Shown here piece by piece: positions 32,430 to 43,300 of a stretch of 64,000 bases of DNA. The position numbers and the translations under genes were made by a program. Position 1 is the first letter of the stretch. Every line of letters begins with the position of its first letter. The notes below the pieces were generated by a model. The model was not told where the DNA came from and made no database searches. It worked only from the letters and a program-made list of their open reading frames with translations. The DNA comes from Candidula unifasciata (lineage: Eukaryota > Mollusca > Gastropoda > Stylommatophora > Geomitridae): contig CAJHNH020008454.1 of the NCBI GenBank assembly GCA_905116865.2, positions 709,001 through 773,000 on the forward strand, in the 5' to 3' direction.

Positions 32430-32910
32430 GCCACTTAAATCCTGTGCCCATCTTCATGTTGGTCGGCCCCTGCTCCTCCTTCCTGGTACAATGCCTTCTG
32501 CTATTTATTTCAATCCCCGTTGGCACTTGATATGACCAGAATAAGAATATTTCATCTTCCGAGACAAGATGCTGTTTTTGTTAGCCAATTTTCCTTGACA
32601 TTAAGATCTTTTAAAATGCTAGTATTTCTTCTCTTCTCTGTCCATGGTATTTTAAGAATCTTTCCACAGCATTTCAGGTCAAAAGCTGCAATTTTCTTAC
32701 TCAAGGACTGGTTGATTGTCCACAACTCACATCCGTATGTTGCTACAGGGAAGATGCCTGCTCTCAAAATTTTAATTTTGACTTCCTGGCTGGTGCTTAA
32801 CCAGAGACTTTTAATGCTGTTTGTACACGCCATTTATTTCAGATGTTTTCACCTCTTGGCAGAGGCAGACATAAGGACCGCTTTAGCTGAAAAAATTGTA
32901 ATTTTGTGAC
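32430..32910 (-). mobile_element. LINE reverse-transcriptase C-terminal fragment
   Basis: The minus frame from 32833 reads IKILRAGIFPVATYGCELWT, then KKIAAFDLKCCGKILKIPWT and EKRRNTSILKDLNVKENW, followed by GHIKCQRG past a frameshift. The A-x-I-F-P-x-A-T-Y-G-C-E-x-W and M/L-K-C-x-x-K-I-L motifs are typical of RTE/CR1-like elements. Confidence 0.7.
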
Positions 32911-32984
32911 ATTGGATTTAACAAACTGCTAGCTACATTTGTTTTTATTTTTGTTATTAGTTAACTGTTGTCAGCCTCTGTGGC

Positions 32985-33150
32985 TTCAGCGCTGCGAATG
33001 CCTTGCATTAGTTTTGAAATTGGTATCAAGAGCTAAGTGCCAGAAAGCAATGGCAAACTCCTGGACAGAAATTGGCCTAGAAAAGCAGCCACAGCATGCT
33101 GGGGCTGGTTTTGCAACTTCCTGCAAAGGATACACAACTAACTTAAAGTT
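32985..33150 (+). repeat. SINE, family E
   Basis: It contains GCCAGAAAGCAATGGCAAAC, TCCTGGACAGAAATTGGCCT, AGAAAAGCAGCCACAGCATG, CTGGGGCTGG and GGATACACAACTAAC. Confidence 0.6.
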
Positions 33151-33774
33151 AGCTATCAGATGGGCTGCAAAACTAATTTTCTTTGTTTTGGTGGGCCACG
33201 GGTGTCAAATGGTTGAAGAACACTGCTCTGACAGGCGATGTAGAAGAAACAAACAATACTTCATGCAGCTACAGAAAAGACAGTTTCCTCTGTCAGTTTA
33301 ACCTGAAATAATTGTATACACTTTGGAAGGTACTTTTGAATGTTCCACGTATGGGTTGCTGGACTAGTTAATAGTTTGCTGAAATAAGATAAGTTGAGCC
33401 AGAAGGTGAAGATTTTGCAGCCTAGTTGTAAACTGCAACACAATATGCCAACTGCTCTGCTCGGTTAACATTGGTTATCTGTTATTGTTTGATTGTGGTT
33501 TTGTTTTTTCATTTGTTTCCTCAAAATTTCCTGTGACGAATCGTTATTTGTACATTTTTTCGCAACACTTTCATGCACTTATTTTATGCTTTTCTCTATC
33601 AATAATAGCCTGGATTTTGTTTTTCTGTTTGTGCAATTGACTGTTAGTCTTTTACATACATTTGTATGCCATCAATTATTCCTCACCAATTTTTTTTTTC
33701 AATCTGTACATTATGTTAAAATAAACATGAGAAGTACCACTGTAAATATGTTTCTTTTTTTTTTTTTCCTAGTC

Positions 33775-33970
33775 CAGCATCATCATCGTTTTTGCCTGTG
33801 TGGGTTCTGGGGCCCTATTATAGGGAAAACAAGAATAGACCCACTGCCTACCCTAAAGCATGTCTTAAGAGTCGACTAATTAGGAACTTTCTTCAAAGTT
33901 GGAGTGCATCTCCCTGAGAGGCAAGGAACTAACAGTCTGCATCAAAACCAGTCAGATCTGTTAAAGACAT
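33775..33970 (+). repeat. repeat family A, 5' part
   Basis: TGTGTGGGTTCTGGGGCCCT, AACAAGAATAGACCCACTGC, GTCTTAAGAGTCGACTAATT, GGAGTGCATCTCCCTGAGAG and a CAGTCAGATCTGTTAA end. The element sense strand is +. Confidence 0.6.
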
Positions 33971-33974
33971 TCCT

Positions 33975-34200
33975 GTAATTGCTCCATCTCCACATTCAGT
34001 AGCCAGTGCCGAGTTCCAGTACTGAAGGTGCCATTAGCAGTGATTGTATGTCCGTCTTGCCTTTCCTCTAATGTGAGTGTTGAGTGTGTGCAACACCACC
34101 TGGTCACTCCCAGTTGCAGCATTCAATCCAGAATTTGATGATCTATTCATTATTTCACACTGTTCACTTGCTGTACGTAAGTAAAGGACCCTTTTTAATG
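33975..34200 (-). mobile_element. LINE family D 3' end
   Basis: It carries CCAGTGCCGAGTTCCAGTAC, GTATGTCCGTCTTGCCTTTC and CACACTGTTCACTTGCTGTA, as in 4800-5110 and 55395-55665. Confidence 0.5.
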
Positions 34201-34214
34201 CCAGTAACAGTTAA

Positions 34215-34392
34215 AGGTAAGTTAGAGGCAGACAGTGATACAAGTTACAGGATAACATCAAAAGATGGACAAACAGAAGTCTGAGACAGAGTACATTCAG
34301 GGAACAAGACAGCAGAGCATGTATGAGATCCATTACAGTCCACCTTCATTGTGGAGATGGCACAACTGATTGATGGGTGCAACTGTTTGCAA
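34215..34392 (+). mobile_element. LINE family G 3' end
   Basis: GATACAAGTTACAGGATAAC, ATCAAAAGATGGACAAACAG, and CCACCTTCATTGTGGAGATG GCACAACTGATTGATG match the end of the family G ORF (see 39554-40174). Shared with 63590-63760. Confidence 0.6.
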
Positions 34393-34399
34393 AGGATTT

Positions 34400-35550
34400 G
34401 CTCCTTGATGGTAATGGCAATGAAAATGATTAAACAGCAGCATGTAGTGACTAGCAACAACCTTTCAGGCTGACATGTGTGGCATAAGTAACAGTAGTTG
34501 AAGTACAAGAACAAAACTCGTTAAAACAAAAGGTTGATATGTGTGGCATAAGTAACAACAATAATTAAAGACAAAAGACAAAAATTAAACAAATGCGTTT
34601 ATTATGTACATATAAAGTTTCAGTAAATGTTTGATGTTCCTTTGTAAAATTTTACTAAAATTCATAAATTCTATGCCTAAAATTAAGAACATATTAAGCA
34701 TGTCATCTGATGTTGGACAAAGAATTCTTGATTTTTACATAATACCAATTTTTAACCAACAGTTTGAAAGAGAACAAAGTTCTGCAAAGTTCTACATTGA
34801 AATGGGACAATGAATGAATGACTGAGATAAAAGGAGGTCATCACAAGGATATAACAAAGTCAACATTTGCTGGCTTTATCGTGAAATGATAAAGATAACA
34901 ACTGGTGCTTACTGAAAAAGATTTAAAAGAAATTGGAACATGATGGAAACTGCAAATTAGTGGAAAAGATAGAGTATCTTATTGCAATGAGATAACAGGC
35001 AGGGTTGGCTGTCATGAAAAAAAAAAAATAACACACTATATTATAAAAAATAAAAATTGGAGCATTCTGTGGAAAAACAGGTATACTGAAAAAGATTAAA
35101 ACAGAGAAATACTGAAAGAGATCAAACCTGGGACACAATGGAAAATGTGAAATTTACGACAAAAAGATCTCGACATACTGGAAATGATACAAACTGGTAT
35201 GTATTTGAAGAGACAAAACTTGGAACATAAAGGTATATAACAGAACCTTGGACGTACTGGAAAAGATTAAAACTAGGGCATACAGACTGGAGAATAAAAC
35301 AAAAGACTAAGGCCTATCAGAAGAGGTAGGATTAACAGAGGACAGAGAAGATGTGGAAAGTTTTGAACCATAGCACAGGAACTTATCAGCACTTGAATTA
35401 ATGCTAATTGCTAGAGAATAAGAGCTGTGGTGGAACATTCATTCATGCCAGTTGGCAAGACACCTGATGATGGTGACATATTTTACAGGTCTGTAAAGTT
35501 CACACAGTCTGCTTTCCTCTTGAAGAAGGGAATGGATGGTAAATAGGTAA
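34400..35550. other. no gene recognised
   Basis: AT-rich; many short degenerate repeats of GGAAAAGATTAAAACT type between 34900 and 35300 (ancient minisatellite). No exon supported. Confidence 0.4.
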
Positions 35551-35554
35551 GTAA

Positions 35555-35715
35555 TCTTTTTACGCCTTTGGCGCATCGGGCAAATGGGAAGAGAACCCAT
35601 ATTTCTATAGACCAATAGGCACTAGGTGGGTGATGTCAGCACTACGCCGGCCGTCTTTACCTACCCAGGACATACATCATGGTACCCATTTAGGGCTGGG
35701 TCGACCTGCGACGCC
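35555..35715 (-). repeat. SINE family B, truncated
   Basis: GCCTTTGGCGCATCGGGCAA, CAATAGGCACTAGGTGGGTG and CCGGCCGTCTTTACC, then GGGCTGGGTCGACCTG. Confidence 0.6.
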
Positions 35716-35962
35716 CCATACTGTGATCAAAATCTGTGCAGCCAGCAGTCAGTTTTGTGCGCTTTCCACATGGAATTACGAGTTGGACTCGCAACATCTA
35801 AGCCATGGACCCCACCATGGCAAATGGGTGCCCTGATTAAATCCCTTGTAATATAAATAGCTCCATTAATTGTTTTAGACATTTATTCAAATTTATCCTG
35901 AATGAAGAGGCAGACGTCAACCAACTGAGAGCTGACCAGAGAGACGTCAGAGACATCTTGTC

Positions 35963-36155
35963 ATGATAAAGGACCTTTTTCACATCAGTTCCATATCAGG
36001 CATACAGGGCTAGACCTTAATTTGTTTAGACCAACTGGCACTCAATAAATGATGTAGTCAACATCATGCCAGCTGGCCACCTTTACTTCCCAGGTCTTTA
36101 CCTGGTACCTATCTAAGGCTGGGTTGACTTGGGAGACAAGGTCAATTGAAAGAAA
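35963..36155 (-). repeat. SINE family B, truncated
   Basis: AAAGGACCTTTTTCACATCA, GGCATACAGGGCTAGACCTT, GATGTAGTCAACATCATGCC, and GGCTGGGTTGACTTGGGAG. Confidence 0.65.
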
Positions 36156-36581
36156 AAAAATCTGCTCAGATATTTTAGGTATAAAAATAAACAAGGCAGG
36201 AGAATTGGCAAAAAACAAAAAAAGGTTTTCTTGCAGACCCTGATGGGAGCAATTTTCTGCAAAGGATCCATTATATGACTGTGGATATTTAATGAATGCA
36301 ACAGCCCAAGTATCATGATCATTATAAATAAGTGGTAAAAATAGGGGTGACTGCAGTTAAGCTAATACCAAGGAATTAATCCAATGAACAATGACTGAAA
36401 AGCTTAACAAAATCGGGAAGCAGAATAACGTGCACAAAACAACACAAAGCTGGGCCTTTCTCGACAAGAACATGAACTACAACGGCCATAACAAGGGGGA
36501 GAGAACTTCAAACACTGAGGGGTTTTGTGTTGTTTTGTGCATGTTATTCTGCTTTCCGATTTTCAGTCACTGTTCACTGGA

Positions 36582-36587
36582 TTTATT
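36582..36587 (-). terminator. candidate DPH6 polyadenylation signal
   Basis: AATAAA on the minus strand about 670 bases past the DPH6 stop codon. It is the first clear hexamer I see downstream, but family A (36655-36945) lies in between, so the call is tentative. Confidence 0.3.
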
Positions 36588-36654
36588 CATTATAAATTAT
36601 AGTTGTGAACCGGTGTATAATCACTTAGGTGTAACCATAACATGTACCCTTATC

Positions 36655-36945
36655 TTCTTCTTCTTCTTTGTGTTCACCGGCTGTAAACTTCAGCGAAAAG
36701 TTCTGGTTGTTTGTCCACCTTTGGATTTTAGTCTTGCTCCAGAACCTGAGTGATGCATGCACATCCATTTAACAGATCTGGCATAATTGTTTGCAGATTT
36801 CTGGTTCCTTGCCTCTCAGGCAGATGCAAACTGACTTTGAAGGAAGCCCCCAATTAGTCGACTCCTACGCCGTGCTTGTTGGAGAGGCAGTGGGTCTGTT
36901 CTTGTCTTCCTCACTATGTGGCTCTGGAACCCACACACGGAATGA
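36655..36945 (-). repeat. repeat family A, full length
   Basis: On + : TCTTCTTCTTCTTTGTGTTC, ACCGGCTGTAAACTTCAGCG, AAAGTTCTGGTTGTTTGTCC, CAGATCTGGCATAATTG, CCTTGCCTCTCAGGCAGATG, GTCGACTCCTACG, GGAACCCACACACGG. It lies in the presumptive DPH6 3' flank. Confidence 0.7.
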
Positions 36946-37258
36946 TCACTTCCTTGGAGGCTGCAGTGAGTATCTATGTTTTTGCCTTGTTGGATTGCCA
37001 GCTAGGATGTGACTCTTAAAGTAGTAGCAGGTCTAGTCAAATCGTTTATGAAGTATCCAGAAAGGGAAAAACAGACAGATTATCATATAATCCCTGAGTT
37101 GAGTAAAAAAAAAAATTAGGCTTAGACCAACCATTACAACTTTAACTTAATTAGAATAACATAAAAAGTGTTTTCTGAGCCATGTTTTAAATGAAGATGT
37201 GGCCCTTTATGAACCGGCCTGCTAGCCACACAACGATGGTTGTTTCTTGAGCTGTCCA

Positions 37259-37377
37259 TCACTGACACCATGCAAGGATCTGCTGCCGTGTGTGTAGTCC
37301 AGTTACAGAAACCAGTGATACAACCGGAGGGGCAGCATTCTTTTCCGTGTTCATTTTTGACAGAGCCTCGGAGAAAA
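37259..37377 (-). CDS. DPH6: DPH6 exon l, terminal exon
   Basis: Acceptor CTTGTATCTGCCAG, stop TGA at 37259-37261. It encodes FSEALSKMNTEKNAAPPVVS and LVSVTGLHTRQQILAWCQ. The P-x-[VL]-S-L-V-[PS]-V-T-G-L ending resembles the C-terminus of fused DPH6 proteins as I remember them. Phase matches exon k exactly. Confidence 0.75.
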
Positions 37378-40300
37378 CTGGCAGATACAAGACATGTTAA
37401 CATTAATGTGTATATTGCAAGTCTAAGTAATGTAAGTGGCAAAGCTTTCCTTTTATGTGTTGGACATATGGAGCTAAACTCATACACCGGTACTTAATAA
37501 ATATATGGTCAACATCATGTCGGCCGTCTTTATTTCCCAGGACTTTACCCGGTATCTATAATGTTTAAAAAATATTTGTTGTTGTTGTAAAAATGCTGTT
37601 ATCTGATATCACTTTACAATAAAAAAAAAAAATAATCCAGTTGACGCATGGATTTTTATCATGGTACGGGGCGTCGCAGGTCGACCCAGCCTAAAGTGGG
37701 TACCAGGATGTATGTCCTGGGAAAGTAAAGATGGCCGGCGTAATGCTGACCACATTACCCACCTAGTGCCGATTGGTCTGTAAAATTATGGGTGCTCTTC
37801 CTATATGCCCGATGCGCCTAAGGCATTAAAAAAGGTTAAAAGGGATCTTTACTTTACTTACTTTATAGTTATCTGATGGCACGTTGTTATTAGTTGACGG
37901 GAAAGCCTGTACGTCCAAAAACTATCTATGATACAGATGCAAAAGAACTGTCAGCAGATTGGTTAAACCCCAAGATATTCTTGTGTGCAATTTGAGCAAT
38001 TTCACTCATTAATTTAAAAAGATTTTGAATGTCAAAATTATGTTCCTTTCAGTAGCTATGTTTTTTTTTTAATGTGTGTGAGAGTAGTAAAGCGCCACTG
38101 GGTAACTTTATTTTTTTTTTTAAAACCCTCTGGAGATGACGCGGCCGAAATATCGGCTCAACACAAAGTAGTCGACAGAATGACTGGGCCCTGAAGGCTT
38201 CATCTTTTTGGCACTGAAACTCCAAAAAGGCTCAGTCTCCAAAGGGGTTAAAAATACATGAGCCTGGATCGACCTGGAGGTCAAGGTCATTTTTAAAAAA
38301 TCCCTCTAAATGTAGATTAGATTTACAGCAGGGCTACTCCTTTGGTTACAGAGGTCATATAAATTAGAAATTAATCTACATGTCATGTGTTCCTTGGCAG
38401 AGACACTAAATGTTCTAAAACAACAATATAACCGTTTTATTAAGTAAGATCTGTAGACATGATAAAAGACTACACTGCAAGTAAGACATGAATGATACAG
38501 GTAATGAGATGGATTCATAGTAAATGAATATTATAGACCATGTCGCACAGATGGGGGAAGAATCAGGAAGGAAAAGACAAAGGAGAAAATGATTAAAGAT
38601 AAGGTGAGGAGCTGAGCATTTAGGGAAAAGTCAACATGAGAGATTTACATATAGCCCTGAAATCTAATGTACCTACTGTGGAAAATGTCTCATTAACAAG
38701 TGCTGGTTGTACCGACCCCACCATGTGTTGTGATTCGTATGCCATTCTATAGCACAATATAATATAATATCCTTGAAAAAAAAAAAGTTTAAAGTTTGAA
38801 GAACGGTTCAACATCATGGCACACAGATGGCAACCCATAAGTGCTCCGTTCTTCTTATTTTAAATAAAGTCTGAGTCTGAAGAAGCTCAGCACAGTGCAC
38901 AAGCTCCGTAGCACCGGCAAGGATTCTGAAATACTTTGGGTAGATTTTTAACTCAAAATTTTGCCCGGGCAGCGCCATTAGGCTACTCTTTTCAATTTCC
39001 AACTGCCAAGGTTTTTTTTTACGTGCGCTACAATGCACACGGGCGTCCAATCTCACTACCCAGAGACCAGGGGGAAATTGCTAGAAGTCCAAGTCCACGT
39101 GAAAAAATGCCAGCCCTAACCGGGTATTGAAGCTGACACCTCTAGAACTCGAGGCGGACATTATGCCTCGAGACCACTGGAGAAAAAAAAGTGCCTACTG
39201 ATATACAAAAGCATCACAACAGGGCAAGAGACAAAACACAATCTGGAGTTTTGATTAATTTTCTTTCAAATATAAAAAAAATTAAGATGGAAAGTGTAAA
39301 GTCTCAAATTGTAAATTAAAATTCAAAGCTGCAGTCAGAACAGCAAGATCTGAAGCTGCTGCCTCTAAGTCTACAGCCTCCAAATCTACTGCCTATAAAT
39401 CTATCACCTCCAAATCTGATGCCTCTAAATCTACTGCCTACAAATCTACTGCCTCCAAATCTACTGCCTCTAAATCTACCACCTCCAAATCTGAAGCCTC
39501 TAAATCTACTGCCTTTAAATCTACCACCTCCAAATCTACTGCTTCTAAATCTAATCAATCAATCAATCAGGTGCCGTCTCCACAATGAAGATTGGCTGCA
39601 ATGGATCTCCAACAAGCCCTGTCTCTTGCCCTTGATGTACACTCACTCATACTGCTGTTCGTCCATCTCTTGATGTTATCCTCCCACTTGTAACGCTGCC
39701 TCTTGCTCACCTACCTTGAACCTTTCCCTCAATACTGTTATGTCTTTTAATGTGACCAAAATATTTCACTTGGCTCTATTTTATTTCACTTAGCAACTCT
39801 CTTTTCATTCCCAATTTCCTCAGTACCTCTGTATTTGATAGCTTTTGTTTCCATGAAATACGACCTAATCTTCTGTATATCCACATCTCCAAAGAATTTA
39901 TACGATTTTCAAGTTGTTTGTTCATTGTCCATGTCTCTGTGTCATACAGTAAGGTTGAGAATGCATAACATTTGACAATTCTCATTTTTAATGTATTGTT
40001 TATTTCTCTCGATGTCAGTAACTTTTGCATGTTGTTGAAAATGTTTTTGGCCATCCCTATTCTTTTCTTGACTTCTGTTTCACTTCTGCCGTCACATGTT
40101 ATTACTTGTCCAAGATATAAGAAATTTTTAACTTGTTCCAATTTCACCCTGTTAACTGTGATATTCATTGTTAGCTCCAAATCTACTGCCTCTAAATCTA
40201 CTATCTTTAAATCTACCGCCTCTAAATCTGATATCTCTAAATCTACCACCTCTAAAGCTACTGCCTCTAAATCTACCGCCTCTAAAGCTACTGTCTCCAA

Positions 40301-43300
40301 ATCTACTGCCTATAAATCTACCGCCTCTGAATCTACTGAATCTAAATCTACCACCTCCAAATCTACCGCCTCTAAACTAAAGCTACTGCCTCTAAATCTA
40401 CTGAATCTAAATCTACTGCCTTTAAACCTACCGCCTCCAAATCTACTGCTTTTAAATCTACCGCCTCCAAATCTACTGCTTTTAAATCTACCGCCTCCAA
40501 ATCTACTGCTTTTAAATCTACCGCCTCCAAATCTACTGCTTTTAAATCTACCGCCTCCAAATCTACTGCCTCTAAATCTACTGCAAGGAGTGGGTGTCTT
40601 GCCATAAACTGAAGGGGGGTTGGGGTTAAAGGGGGGCAGGGGTACCTGTTAAAGGTTGAAAGCCACTGTGCCGCCAGGTGCTAAACCTACCTTGGTGAAT
40701 CTGGGAGTAGTTGAATACAACTGGACAGAAGAGAACCTTGACCAGCGGTGTTTTATCTGTGACATCACACTCCTCACAGATTTTGTTGTATTCTTGCAGG
40801 AGATCCTTCACTACGGCTTGAGGCTGGATGTGCCGGACAGAATCCGCATTAATTAAATCTGCAACAGGCAAATAGTACACCTATACTGTGTCTGGGTACT
40901 TAAGAGATGGGATCACGTATACATAATTTTTTTTTTCTTTTCTTCTCTGTTCGTCAGAGAACGTAATTATATTTGTGGCTTCTGGCCAACATATCCCACT
41001 GTTTCTGGCATTAGCTGTCTGGGTTAATCCTCATTTGTAAGACACTTCCGGTCAAAATGGACGCTGGCAGGGGCACTTTTTGGAGCCGAGGCAAATTTTT
41101 TGCTTCTGCTGGACGGTGGCCGATGCATTTTTGCTCCATTTGTAGACTGGACATAGTTTTGTCGCCCAGCTTCTGAGTTGAATGCATGGCGTGACACTGT
41201 GAGCTTCGGATTTCATTTGAAATGTTTTTTTCGACTGTGACCAAAGTGGTGGTGTGAACTGTATATTCAGAAAATGGCGCGATGCCTGTCGTCACAATGT
41301 TGGTGGTGCCTGTATGTGATCTGTTGGTGACTTCTGCTACTATCAGTGATGAACTGCATTTCTAATGTCGGACTGCTTGTGTTAGCACTTTGGATGGCTA
41401 CCGTATGCTTTAATGCGTGTGTTTGCTAGATATGCTGAGACAACAGTCTGTCAATCTTTCCACAAGGGACTGTGATAAACATTTTGTGTGTTTTTCGTTG
41501 GCACAGGAGCGGAGCAAAGATGAGGTGACCCGTTTGCTATGAAGCTGAAATTAAGACTACCAGACCAGACCATAGTTGTAAGACAGAAGGCTGTTTCTTT
41601 CAAACGATGCCCTAGAGGAGTCAAGTGAGAGGACCTCATACCTACTAAGTCACAGTACTAAGCTTGTGGAGCAAGCAGTATATTTGTTCCTCACTGAGTT
41701 TGCTCCTGACCAGAAGAAACATCTCTGATGCCTCTCTCTCAAGACAGGCTGGCAATCCCTGAACCACACATGCAGACAGGAAACAATTCCTCATTAACTA
41801 GGAACACAATGCAGATTGACATGCAAGTTCTTCAATGATCAAAGTCTATTCAAGCAAGGGGAATCTATTGCAGCATGGGTCAGTTTTTTCCAGCATGAGT
41901 CTATTCTTTCAGGGGTCAATCTATTTCAGCATGGGTCATTCTTTTTCAACATTGGTCAAGCTATTCCAGTACAGGTGGTGCAACTTGGACTCGAGTCCAA
42001 CTTAAGTTGTGTAATTAATGACTTGTGACTTGACTTAGAGCTTTTCTTTGGACTTGCAGCTTCGACGAGTAGGTGCGACTCATTCTTCATGACCAGCCAC
42101 AGTGAGGTTGGATGATCAACATCATATTTAAAAACATCTTTATAAAAAACAAGAAAGAATAAATTCTGTTTTGATTTCATCACAATTTCACATTCAACTT
42201 CTTCCGCTTTTATGTATAGATAGTGAGTTTTAAGGAACTGCCATGTCCAATTTTGTACTTTTGACATTTTTGATTGAGCCATAAGCATTGTCCGATGTAC
42301 AACCTGCAAATGACTGGAAACATTAAGTAATTTGACTCGGGACTTTGATTTGGAATAATTCTTGGTGATCTGACTTGGGACTCAGCTTGGAATTGAAGAG
42401 TGGTGACCACACAAGTCATCTTTGAGTGTCTGCGTCTGTGGCTTAGGCATTGCGCACATGCTTTGTAATGCCGGGGTGCTGGGTTCAATACCCAGCTGTG
42501 GGCCTTGCGCCTTGCATTGATTTCGACAGTGGTATAGAGAAGCTGACCGTCCAGAAAGCAATGGCAAACTTCTTCTTCTTCTTCTTCACTTCCTCTTTTA
42601 CCGCTGTGGGTGTTGAGGGAGATATAAGGTTCTGTTTCTAGCTCTTCTGGCCGCCTCGACCATAGGCACATCGTGCTGTTGTAGAGTTTCTCTGATGTTA
42701 TCCTGGCAAACTACTGGACGTAAATTTGCCTAGAAAAACCACAGCAGTGAATGCTGGAGTTGTCCTGTATAGGATACACAACTAACATTTTTCAATCTCT
42801 GAGTGTTATACAATAAAAATATAGTTTATAGAGTAAAGTTTGAAACACACGTTAGATAGATTGTATGGTGTACTTATAACAATGTGAAGCAATATTTATA
42901 CAGTAAATGAGATATTCACACATTTGTCCAGTTTGAGATTTTTGTTGTGTGATAAATTAAATTAATTACTGAACAGGACCTGCAAAAACAACAATCAAAA
43001 CACAAACGGTTAAGCTCCAACCATATCTGTATACAAATGGACAGACTCTTACCAACAACAATGTTACAAGAGAAGTATTCCTTTTTAGAAGAGCTGTAGA
43101 TGACTCTGGATTTTACAGTATAGTTGCTGTAACCTTGACACAGGTTGAACTCTGGCAGGTAAGAAAAAGATAGCTTTATACACAACGCATTTCGAAAAAG
43201 CCTTGCATAGCTACAATACAATGCTTTACCTTTAAATATTCATACAGTCATGGTGCCATGTGCCAGTCAACAAAATAATAGCAGAAGGCATGGTACCAGG

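Larger units (their letters stand above)
32293..33225. mobile_element. composite hAT element with nested LINE and SINE
   Basis: The termini are inverted repeats: CAGTGTACTCCAACCA on the left and CAGTGTTCTTCAACCA read inward from the right. Flanking 8-bp duplications are CTCTGAAG (32285-32292) and CTCTGACA (33226-33233). The 933-bp interior has no transposase but holds a LINE fragment (32430-32910) and a family E SINE (32985-33150). I infer a non-autonomous hAT element hit by later insertions, or one that captured them before moving. Confidence 0.6.

Noticed and set aside
39972..40607. 211-codon Lys-Ser-Thr / Leu-Pro-Asn protein
   Set aside because: It joins antisense LINE sequence to the 15-bp minisatellite; an artefact.
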